Below are positions 1 through 5,180 of a stretch of 7,214 nt of DNA, one piece after another. Position 1 is the first letter of the stretch. Every line of letters begins with the position of its first letter. The position numbers and the translations under genes are program-made. The notes under the pieces are model-generated. The model ran no database searches. It saw nothing but the letters and a program-made list of their open reading frames with translations, and had not been told where the DNA came from. The stretch is from JBAROU01 sp049642385 (GTDB lineage: Bacteria > Chloroflexota > Dehalococcoidia > DSTF01 > RBG-16-68-14): positions 1 to 7,214 of the forward strand of contig JBAROU010000127.1 in the NCBI GenBank assembly GCA_049642385.1. Reading direction: 5' to 3'.

Positions 1-1082
1 TCACGAACGAGCACGCGGCGCACATCCCCCAGCTCCACCTCGCCGAGGGCAATCGAACGGACGACCAGGGTGATCGTCTGGATGCCCGCGTTGCCGCCCA
101 TGCCCGCGATAATCGGCATGAACACCGCAAGGGCAGCAACGCGTTCGATGGTGCCCTCGAAGGCGTTGACGGTGGCGGCGGCGGCGAACGCCGTGATCAG
201 GTTCACGAGCAGCCAACCCAGTCGGGGCGTAATCGACTGCACGACCGGCCGCAGCAGCGTCTCATCTTCCGGGAGCGTTGCCATCCGATACATGTCCTCG
301 GTGGCCTCTTCCTGCACGACGTCCATCAGGTCGTCGATATTGACCACGCCCACGAGCCGTCGCTGTTCGTCCACCACCGGCAGCGCGATGAAGTTGTAGC
401 GCTGGATACGGCGCGCCACCTCTTCCTGGTCCTCACCCACCCGAACGCTGACGATGTCAGCGGCCATGAGGTCGCTGATTCGCTCCTCGGGCGTCGCCAC
501 AACGAGGTTACGCAGGCTCACCACGCCTTCCAGCCGCTGCTGAGGATCGACGACATATAGGTAATAGGCCTGGTCCGCCTTGGGCCGCCACTGGCGCAGG
601 TGCGCGATGGTCTGCTCAACCGTCCAGCCGCGCGGCAGCGCGACGAAGTCGCTTGTCATGCGCCCGCCCGCGCTTTCGTCCTCGTGCTGGAGCAGCGGCG
701 CGAGCTCAAGCGCGCGCGACATGCCCACGAGCACTTCGCGCGCCCGCTCCCCTTCCAGCGCGTGCAGCACGTCCACCGCCACGTCGCGGTCCACCTGATC
801 GAGCAGCCGGCCGAGCAAACGGTCGTCCAGCTCCGCGACGACGATCATGCGCGGCTCCTCGCGCAGATACACCAGGATCTCCGCCAGTCCGTCCTGCGTC
901 AGCCGGGGCAGTATCAACGCCCGCTCGGCGCCATCGAGCTCGCTGATTACCTCCGCCTGGTCGGCCGGGTGCAGGTCGGCCAGAAGCGCCAGCGCCTCAT
1001 CGAGCTGCTCGCCTTCGAGCAGGCGCTGGATGTCGTCGAGCGCGGTTTCGACTCGGTCGAGCTGTTCCGTGTCACCGGCCAT
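1..1082 (-). CDS. mgtE: Magnesium transporter MgtE, 3' end cut by window edge
   Basis: MgtE is a dimeric inner-membrane Mg2+ channel gated by its own cytosolic Mg2+-sensing domains. The visible 360 residues follow the family order: a helical N domain (about 1-130), a CBS pair (about 138-260, opening with ESAGGRMTSDFVAL), the connecting plug helix (about 262-285), a first membrane helix (about 288-308) and the start of the second with the family signature MPIIAGMGGNAGIQT (about 322-336). Known MgtE proteins are about 450 residues, so roughly 90 residues carrying the last helices lie outside the window. The ATG at 1082-1080 is chosen because AGGAG (1090-1094, minus strand) sits 7 bases upstream. 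No frameshift or missing motif is seen in the visible part. A sigma-70-like promoter lies at 1192-1220. The identification is very secure. Confidence 0.96.
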   Translation of the reverse strand, partial: MAGDTEQLDRVETALDDIQRLLEGEQLDEALALLADLHPADQAEVISELDGAERALILPRLTQDGLAEILVYLREEPRMIVVAELDDRLLGRLLDQVDRDVAVDVLHALEGERAREVLVGMSRALELAPLLQHEDESAGGRMTSDFVALPRGWTVEQTIAHLRQWRPKADQAYYLYVVDPQQRLEGVVSLRNLVVATPEERISDLMAADIVSVRVGEDQEEVARRIQRYNFIALPVVDEQRRLVGVVNIDDLMDVVQEEATEDMYRMATLPEDETLLRPVVQSITPRLGWLLVNLITAFAAAATVNAFEGTIERVAALAVFMPIIAGMGGNAGIQTITLVVRSIALGEVELGDVRRVLVR

Positions 1083-1128
1083 GCGCAGACTCCTGAAAGC
1101 CGGATACGCGCACACGAGCAGTGGCGCG

Positions 1129-1158
1129 TTGGGGCGCTGGAACGGGCTATGTTAGACT
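1129..1158 (+). promoter_or_regulatory. Candidate promoter of tRNA-Arg
   Basis: TTGGGG (1129-1134) is followed after 18 bases by TAGACT (1153-1158), which is preceded by TG plus one base (1150-1152), giving an extended -10. A start near 1165 would leave a leader of about 79 bases before the tRNA. It lies inside the 5' untranslated region of mgtE and points against it. The same TATGnTAGAnT core occurs upstream of the nitroreductase gene on the other strand. Inferred from consensus only. Confidence 0.45.
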
Positions 1159-1168
1159 GACAAAGATT

Positions 1169-1189
1169 CGAGGCGGGCGACCCGCTTCG
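1169..1189. other. GC-rich hairpin in the mgtE/tRNA intergenic region
   Basis: CGAGGCGGG (1169-1177) pairs with CCCGCTTCG (1181-1189) over 9 pairs (one G-U) across a 3-base loop. It falls in the predicted tRNA leader and at the predicted 5' end of the mgtE message. No T-run follows on either strand, so it is not a clear terminator. It does not resemble the Mg2+-sensing M-box. Confidence 0.4.
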
Positions 1190-1191
1190 CC

Positions 1192-1220
1192 ACTCTACGC
1201 AGCGAAGTGCTTGAGGTCAA
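1192..1220 (-). promoter_or_regulatory. Promoter of mgtE
   Basis: On the minus strand TTGACC (1215-1220) and TAGAGT (1192-1197) are separated by exactly 17 bases. These match the sigma-70 -35 box at 5 of 6 positions and the -10 box at 4 of 6. The predicted start near 1185 gives a leader of about 100 bases before the mgtE ATG. Confidence 0.55.
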
Positions 1221-1243
1221 CCTAAGCAAGCGGTTGCGGCAAC

Positions 1244-1319
1244 GCGCTCGTAGCTCAGCGGATAGAGCATCGGTCTTCGGAACCGAGGGTCGGGGGTTCG
1301 AATCCCTCCGAGCGCGCCA
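1244..1319 (+). tRNA. tRNA-Arg (anticodon UCG)
   Basis: All cloverleaf arms can be drawn. The acceptor stem GCGCTCG (1244-1250) pairs fully with CGAGCGC (1309-1315). The D arm is GCTC/GAGC (1253-1256 and 1265-1268). The anticodon stem TCGGT/ACCGA (1270-1274 and 1282-1286) closes the loop CTTCGGA, so the anticodon is TCG (1277-1279), reading arginine CGN codons. The variable loop is GGGTC, and the T arm has the loop TTCGAAT with a 5-pair stem containing one G-U. Discriminator G (1316) and an encoded CCA (1317-1319) complete 76 bases. A short inverted repeat GTTG-cgg-CAAC (1233-1243) abuts the 5' end. The 3' half is repeated at 3068-3114, so this gene appears to be the attachment site of an inserted element and to have been restored by the element's own copy of the 3' half. 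Confidence 0.96.
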
Positions 1320-1321
1320 CT
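1275..1321 (+). repeat. Left attachment repeat (attL), 3' half of tRNA-Arg
   Basis: These 47 bases are identical to 3068-3114. Identity begins exactly at the first base of the 7-base anticodon loop and ends two bases after CCA; the flanks differ at once (T versus A before, A versus C after). This is the expected arrangement when a tyrosine recombinase crosses over in a tRNA anticodon loop and the element supplies a replacement 3' half. Confidence 0.85.
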
Positions 1322-1370
1322 AGCAGCCCGTTCGGCAGGCCGTGAATTCACTGCGCCACGGAGCAACTTG

Positions 1371-1775
1371 ATGGGCACACAACCACCTCGTCCATCACTC
1401 CATTTGGCATCCGTGAACATGGACTGTGCGGACGCCGAGGCGATGGCTGATTTCTATGGTCGCCTTCTCGGCTGGGAGGTGACATACCGCGACCACGATT
1501 TCGTCATAATGCAAGACCCCGCCGGAGGCACCGCACTCTCGTTCCAGGAGGAAGCGTGGTATCAGGCGCCAGTGTGGCCGGAGCGGCCCGGTGAACAGAC
1601 GAAGATGCTTCACCTCGACATCAAAGTTAACAACCTCGACGCCGCGCTAGCTCACGCTCTCGCAGCCGGAGCACGGCTCGCGGAGTATCAGCCGCGACCG
1701 GACTTGCTGGGACGGCCGTCAGCCGCTTGCCGTAGCGGACGGCGAGTCGGTTCTCAACGTCGGTGTTCGCGGTGA
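1371..1775 (+). CDS. VOC / glyoxalase-like protein with abnormal C-terminus
   Basis: The 134-residue product begins as a typical vicinal-oxygen-chelate protein of the glyoxalase-like type. It has the N-terminal strand and helix LHLASVNMDCADAEAMADFY (10-29), then GRLLGWEV, a central aromatic-rich stretch, and a second half-module starting MLHLDIKVNNLDAALAHA (79-96). Related proteins act as lyases, dioxygenases or drug-binding resistance proteins; the substrate cannot be read here. The ATG at 1371 is preferred over TTG at 1368 because GGAG (1360-1363) is 7 bases upstream. After EYQPRPDL (to residue 112, about base 1706) the expected closing motif of the D-P-x-G-H-P-F-C type is missing and the chain becomes Arg/Ser-rich. 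A neighbouring frame from about 1711 reads DGRQPLAV and stays open to 1896, which suggests a frameshift or small deletion near 1704-1712. The gene may be non-functional. Confidence 0.65.
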   Translation: MGTQPPRPSLHLASVNMDCADAEAMADFYGRLLGWEVTYRDHDFVIMQDPAGGTALSFQEEAWYQAPVWPERPGEQTKMLHLDIKVNNLDAALAHALAAGARLAEYQPRPDLLGRPSAACRSGRRVGSQRRCSR

Positions 1776-1880
1776 CTCAGCGCTCCGCAAAGTGACGGCC
1801 TTCCAGCAGAGGCTGGTCGGATCAGAGCGCGCTGTTGCCGAAAGGAGTGCGGCGTCACGATCACAAGCGCCCGCGGCGCA

Positions 1881-2876
1881 ATGCCGAAGAGCATGACCGG
1901 AATTGAAGCTTCGACCTCTCCCCCTCCCTTGCCGCGCTGGTTCGGACCTAGAGCCAGCCCAGATGACCCGGCCGTCTCGGCCCTGATCGACCGCGTCGCG
2001 CGCGGGGCCGGATGGGCAGACATCGGCGGTGGGTTCAACCTCAACGTGCGGATAGACGCTGAGCCGCCGGTTGTCCTCCGGGTTCATAGGCCCTGGGTCC
2101 GCCGCGGGCGGGTAGCGGGACTGCGGCGCTTGCGGGAGCGGCTCCAGCGGACGCAAGTCCGCGTCGCTCGGCCGATTCGGATTTCCGGCTGGGACCTCCT
2201 GAGGGTCGCTGATCGTTGGGCCGAGCTTGAGGAGTTCATCGATCACGTGCAGCCACGGGCGGACGAGGACTCCTACGTCCACCTATTCGAGGAGCTCGGA
2301 CGCCTTCACACTGCGCTCAAAGCAGTCTGGGAGCCCAGTCCGCCCGAACCCCTCGACGACCACAGAACCTTCGGCCAACTGCGTCACTCGGTCAGCTTCA
2401 CACGCCGCAGGCTCGGACCCCGCAGCGAGCCGGTCGTGCATCGGATGCGCCAACTGACTGGCGAGCTCTCCAAGCTCCGGAAGGAGGTCGAACTGCCATG
2501 CACTCCGATTCATGGGGACTACAAATTGGGCAACGCGGGAGAACTGTCAGACGGCTCATGGGCCACCTTCGACCTGGATTTCGCGAGGGTCAGGGAGCGG
2601 CTGTACGACATCGCGGCCAGCCTGCACCACGTCGCACAGAGCGGCGAATTGCTCGAGCCGCGACGACTGCTCGACGCCTACGAAAGCAGGGCTCCGGAAC
2701 CGTTGACTCGCGACGAGTACCGATGGCTCCCCGGGGCTCTAGCCCTTGTACCCTTGCACTGGGCTGCCACCGCAGGGCTCGTGGGCGACGGCATCCGCGA
2801 GGCCGAGAGCGCAATGACCGCCGCCGAGGCCTGGTGGTCGCGCCGTGACCTAGCACTGCTCCTCCCTCCGTCCTAA
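1881..2876 (+). CDS. Aminoglycoside phosphotransferase (APH)-family kinase
   Basis: The 331-residue product has the APH / choline-kinase-like fold. VVLRVHRPW (64-72) is the beta strand that normally carries the nucleotide-contacting Lys; Arg stands there, as in many APH-like proteins of unknown substrate. The catalytic loop is IHGDYKLGN (210-218), with the catalytic Asp at 213 and the metal-binding Asn at 218. The metal-binding segment is FDLDFA (230-235), followed by RLYDIA with Asp 243. These enzymes use ATP or GTP to phosphorylate hydroxyls on aminoglycosides, macrolides, homoserine, choline or other small molecules; the substrate is not predictable here. The start is uncertain: ATG at 1881 gives the longest frame, ATG at 1893 is an alternative, and neither has a strong Shine-Dalgarno (AAGGAG at 1841-1846 is too far from both). 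It follows the VOC gene by about 105 bases in the same direction and may be co-transcribed with it. The key residues are intact, so it is probably active. Confidence 0.85.
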   Translation: MPKSMTGIEASTSPPPLPRWFGPRASPDDPAVSALIDRVARGAGWADIGGGFNLNVRIDAEPPVVLRVHRPWVRRGRVAGLRRLRERLQRTQVRVARPIRISGWDLLRVADRWAELEEFIDHVQPRADEDSYVHLFEELGRLHTALKAVWEPSPPEPLDDHRTFGQLRHSVSFTRRRLGPRSEPVVHRMRQLTGELSKLRKEVELPCTPIHGDYKLGNAGELSDGSWATFDLDFARVRERLYDIAASLHHVAQSGELLEPRRLLDAYESRAPEPLTRDEYRWLPGALALVPLHWAATAGLVGDGIREAESAMTAAEAWWSRRDLALLLPPS

Positions 2877-2886
2877 GCCGCAAATG

Positions 2887-2917
2887 CGCGGTGGCGACCG
2901 CGTTTGCGACGGTCGCA
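2887..2917 (+). terminator. Tandem hairpins after the APH gene
   Basis: CGCGGT (2887-2892) pairs perfectly with ACCGCG (2897-2902) across a GGCG loop and is followed by TTT. A second stem TGCGA/TCGCA (2905-2909 and 2913-2917) follows directly. Placed 11 bases after the stop codon, the first is a plausible weak intrinsic terminator, although the T-run is short. Confidence 0.45.
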
Positions 2918-3067
2918 GATGCCTTAGCAATTGCCGCCCATTTGCCGCCGAACTTCCTGGGAAAGGATATGGAACGCAGGGGCTAGATGGGACAAGCCTT
3001 CGCGATTTCGACTACAGGATCGAGCTAACGGGACGCGGTGGCACTGGTTGGGACGAGTTGTCTCAAA
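2918..3067. other. Gene-poor tail of the inserted element
   Basis: No gene with a start and ribosome binding site can be supported here. One plus-strand frame stays open from 2849 to the TAG at 2984-2986 and ends in HLPPNFLGKDMERRG. It has no start of its own and could be the C-terminal stump of a lost gene, but I cannot assign it to a family. Frames that run on through 3068-3114 translate tRNA sequence and are artefacts. Confidence 0.4.
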
Positions 3068-3114
3068 CTTCGGAACCGAGGGTCGGGGGTTCGAATCCCT
3101 CCGAGCGCGCCACT
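3068..3114 (+). repeat. Right attachment repeat (attR), displaced tRNA-Arg 3' half
   Basis: An exact 47-base copy of 1275-1321: anticodon loop, 3' anticodon strand, variable loop, T arm, 3' acceptor strand, CCA and two more bases. The preceding bases (GTCTCAAA) do not restore the anticodon stem and there is no D arm or 5' acceptor strand upstream, so this is not a functional tRNA. It most likely marks the original end of the tRNA gene before insertion. Confidence 0.85.
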
Positions 3115-3154
3115 CCTGAGCTTCTCTTACTGGGTTAGAGGAACCAGCCGGCCG

Positions 3155-4354
3155 TTATCGCGCTCGCATGGGGCGGCGCTGGCTGAAGCTACGGCCCCCC
3201 CGGCGCGAGCCGTTCGACCGCTGCGGCACGACTGCGGCGACAGGCTTGCCGTTTTCGTCCATGCGCGGAAGCTTGTGGCCAAGGCCGCGCTCGATTTCGT
3301 GCCATTTCGGCAGGTCTGCCGGACCAACCAGCGTGATCGCCCGGCCGGCCCGCCCCATGCGGCCCGTGCGGCCCACGCGGTGGGTGAATAGCTCGTGCGT
3401 CTCCGGTAGGTCGAAGTTGATCACGCGGTCGATGTGGAGCACGTCCAGCCCGCGGGCTGCGACGTTGGTGGCCAACATCAAGGGCGGCTTGCCCGCTCGA
3501 AACTCGTTGAGCACCCTGTCACGCTGCGGTTGGCTGAGGTTTCCCTGGAGCACGCCCAACCGATAACCGAGTCGCTCCAGTCGCATCCCTAGCTTACGCA
3601 CCCCGTGTTTCGTTCGGCCGAAGACGAGCGTTCCGCCCTCCGTCGGTTCGTCCAGGAGGCGGCAGAGGACGGCGAACTTGTCGTCGCGCCAGATCTCATA
3701 CACCACGTGGTCAATATCCAACCCAGCATCCTGGCCCGTCCCAAGCTCGATCACTTCGGGTTCGCGCAGATACTTGGCCGAGAGCCGGTGCACCCAATCG
3801 GGCGTCGTCGCGGAGAAGAGCGCCGTCTGGCGTTCCTTCGGGGTGGCGGACAAGATACGCTCGACGTCCGGCGCGAAGCCCCGGTCAAGCATCTCGTCGG
3901 CCTCATCCAGGATCAGGTAGCGTACGTGGTCCAGGCGCAGCGATCCACGTGTCAGCAAATCGACGAGCCGGCCAGGCGTGCCGACCACGATTTGCGCCCT
4001 TCGCACCTCGTCTTGCTGCGGGCCGATTGCCCGTCCGCCGTAGACCAAGGCCAGACGCGCCCCGGTCCCGGCGATAAGCTTCATCAGCACCCCACCGACC
4101 TGCTGGGCCAGCTCCCTGGTGGGAACAATGACCAGCGCTCGCGGTAGGCGCTCAGTCGGGTCTATCTGCTGGACGAGTGGCAGGCCGAACGCGAGCGTCT
4201 TGCCGGAGCCTGTGGGCGCCTGCCCGATCACGTCGCGTCCTTGGAGCAGCGGCGGGATCGCCGCCTCCTGAATGGGCGTCGGCGTTTCGACGTCCATGGC
4301 TTCGAGCGCTTTCAGGAATGGTGCGCGGAGTTCAAATTCTCGGAACGTTGTCAT
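3155..4354 (-). CDS. DEAD-box ATP-dependent RNA helicase
   Basis: The 399-residue protein has every core helicase motif in order: Q motif (phenylalanine-containing FREFEL near the N-terminus, then TPIQ 26-29), Walker A APTGSGKT (46-53), Ia PTRELAQ (78-84), Ib TPGRL (126-130), II DEAD (150-153), III SAT (181-183), IV LVFGRT (243-248), V ATNVAARGLDV (295-305) and VI HRVGRTGRMGR (325-335). Such enzymes unwind short RNA duplexes with ATP and act in ribosome assembly, mRNA decay or cold adaptation in the cytosol. The protein is near the minimal core size. Its C-terminal tail (about 378-399) is short and Arg/Gly/Ser-rich, likely a nonspecific RNA contact, with no DbpA or CsdA-type RNA-binding domain. 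The start ATG is supported by AAAGG 9 bases upstream. It lies 218 bases downstream of uspA on the same strand. Which housekeeping helicase it corresponds to cannot be decided from the core. Confidence 0.96.
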   Translation of the reverse strand: MTTFREFELRAPFLKALEAMDVETPTPIQEAAIPPLLQGRDVIGQAPTGSGKTLAFGLPLVQQIDPTERLPRALVIVPTRELAQQVGGVLMKLIAGTGARLALVYGGRAIGPQQDEVRRAQIVVGTPGRLVDLLTRGSLRLDHVRYLILDEADEMLDRGFAPDVERILSATPKERQTALFSATTPDWVHRLSAKYLREPEVIELGTGQDAGLDIDHVVYEIWRDDKFAVLCRLLDEPTEGGTLVFGRTKHGVRKLGMRLERLGYRLGVLQGNLSQPQRDRVLNEFRAGKPPLMLATNVAARGLDVLHIDRVINFDLPETHELFTHRVGRTGRMGRAGRAITLVGPADLPKWHEIERGLGHKLPRMDENGKPVAAVVPQRSNGSRRGGRSFSQRRPMRAR

Positions 4355-4554
4355 GTAGTCATGCCTTTCGTCAGATCATCTCTTCTCGACGACCGGCACG
4401 AACTACGCTGAGGCAACAGAGGGAAATCGTAGCGGGCGTATGCTGAAGATCTCTTTTGGCTAAGCCTACCGCGCCAGCTGCGCTAATAGCAAGAACGACG
4501 CAGAAGGGTGTCGCGAGGCGGATCGTGGAGCCCTGGGAGCACTATCCAAGGCGG

Positions 4555-4574
4555 AAGGGGGTATCAGGCCCCTT
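4555..4574 (-). terminator. Hairpin at the end of uspA
   Basis: On the minus strand AAGGGG (4569-4574) pairs with CCCCTT (4555-4560) across an 8-base loop and overlaps the uspA stop codon. There is no T-run after it, so it may be a weak terminator or an mRNA 3'-end structure. Confidence 0.35.
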
Positions 4575-5004
4575 ATGCCACCTCTTCAGCTGCTTCCTTC
4601 GCCTGGCGGGCGGGTACCAGGAGCACCGGCAGCCGGGAATCGCGGACGACCGCGTCGGCGACGCTGCCCAGCATCAGCTTCTGGAGCCGCCGGCGAGCCC
4701 GGGTCGCCATCACGATCGCGTCCACGTTCCACTCGTGGGCCGCCTTGTTAATCTCCAGGGGCGGATCGCCTCGGCGCACCATCATCTTGGCAGCCACACT
4801 GGCCGAACTGAAGCGCTCGCCTATGCGGGCGACGTAGTCGCTCGCTTCACGCTCTTCGGATGGGGAGTTCGCCGTAATCGGCGTGGTGAGCACATAGCAG
4901 ACCAGCACTTCGGCATCGAGCGCTTGGGCAACGCCCAGCGCGAAGGGAACGGCGCGTTCAGAGCCGGGTGAACCATCGACGGGCACGAGTACTCGCTTGA
5001 ACAC
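4573..5004 (-). CDS. Universal stress protein (UspA family), atypical nucleotide site
   Basis: The single-domain 143-residue Usp protein has the characteristic first strand and loop VLVPVDGS (5-12) with the conserved Asp 10, and the C-terminal half AIVMATRARRRLQKLMLGSV (96-115) followed by LPVLLVP (125-131). Usp proteins dimerise in the cytosol and help survival under starvation, oxidative or other stress. ATP-binding members carry G-x2-G-x9-G-S/T; here the spacing is kept, but the first two glycines are Ala 100 and Ala 103, while Gly 113 and Ser 114 remain. ATP binding is therefore doubtful. The start is GTG (5004-5002), supported by AGGAG (5011-5015) at 6 bases. The gene is divergent from the alpha/beta hydrolase gene. 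Confidence 0.93.
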   Translation of the reverse strand: MFKRVLVPVDGSPGSERAVPFALGVAQALDAEVLVCYVLTTPITANSPSEEREASDYVARIGERFSSASVAAKMMVRRGDPPLEINKAAHEWNVDAIVMATRARRRLQKLMLGSVADAVVRDSRLPVLLVPARQAKEAAEEVA

Positions 5005-5123
5005 GATGCGCTCCTATTCTCCTTGGCGGGAAGGCCTCTCTCTGAATATCGGAGGGAGTGCGCACATCTTTGTATTCGGGGTAACCCTTAGCCACTGGGC
5101 GCTCAGGGTCCTTGCCTCCCTCG

Positions 5124-5152
5124 TGGTTCCCCATTGCCCTCCATGATATGCT
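5124..5152 (+). promoter_or_regulatory. Candidate extended -10 promoter of the hydrolase gene
   Basis: TATGCT (5147-5152) is preceded by TGA (5144-5146), forming an extended -10. The -35 position 17 bases upstream (TGGTTC, 5124-5129) is poor, as extended -10 promoters allow. A start near 5159 would give a leader of about 22 bases and would exclude the upstream in-frame TTG at 5112 from the message. Confidence 0.4.
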
Positions 5153-5167
5153 GGGCCGAACATCGGC

Positions 5168-5173
5168 AGGAGG
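5168..5173 (+). promoter_or_regulatory. Shine-Dalgarno AGGAGG deciding the hydrolase start
   Basis: A perfect AGGAGG sits 7 bases before GTG 5181. The reading frame could extend 23 codons upstream to TTG 5112, but that start has no ribosome binding site and lies upstream of the likely promoter. Confidence 0.75.
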
Positions 5174-5180
5174 ACGCGGC

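Larger units (their letters stand above)
1275..3114 (+). mobile_element. Small integrated element in tRNA-Arg, no integrase
   Basis: The segment is bounded by two identical 47-base copies of the tRNA-Arg 3' half, and the repeat unit is 1793 bases. Inside are a VOC-family gene and an APH-like kinase gene, both reading away from the tRNA. I find no tyrosine or serine recombinase, excisionase, replication or transfer gene on either strand. The most likely reading is a decayed remnant of a larger genomic island, or a small element moved by a recombinase supplied elsewhere. The repeat is seen directly; integration is inferred from the known behaviour of tRNA-targeting elements. Base composition does not obviously differ from the flanks. 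Confidence 0.75.

Noticed and set aside
600..1160. 186-codon plus-strand frame
   Set aside because: It is antisense to the first half of mgtE, whose minus-strand frame carries clear family motifs; the His/Arg/Gln-rich translation is typical of a shadow frame in GC-rich DNA.
1083..1243. M-box Mg2+ riboswitch in the mgtE leader
   Set aside because: The leader from the likely promoter is about 100 bases, and I see none of the conserved M-box core; only one simple hairpin is present.
1217..1420. Minus-strand frame ending through tRNA-Arg
   Set aside because: It translates the reverse strand of the tRNA (GGIRTPDPRFRRP pattern), a well-known spurious protein call.
3068..3114. A second tRNA gene
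   Set aside because: Only the 3' half is present; there is no D arm, 5' acceptor strand or matching 5' anticodon strand upstream.
2884..3138. 84-codon plus-strand frame across the right att site
   Set aside because: Its end (PRVGGSNPSERAT) is tRNA sequence read as protein; there is no ribosome binding site or family signature.
3044..3147. CTGGTT ... AACCAG inverted repeat around the right att site
   Set aside because: Six bases about 90 apart are expected by chance, and no matching pair exists at the left end.
3605..4147. 180-codon plus-strand frame
   Set aside because: It is antisense to the DEAD-box helicase gene, which has every expected motif.
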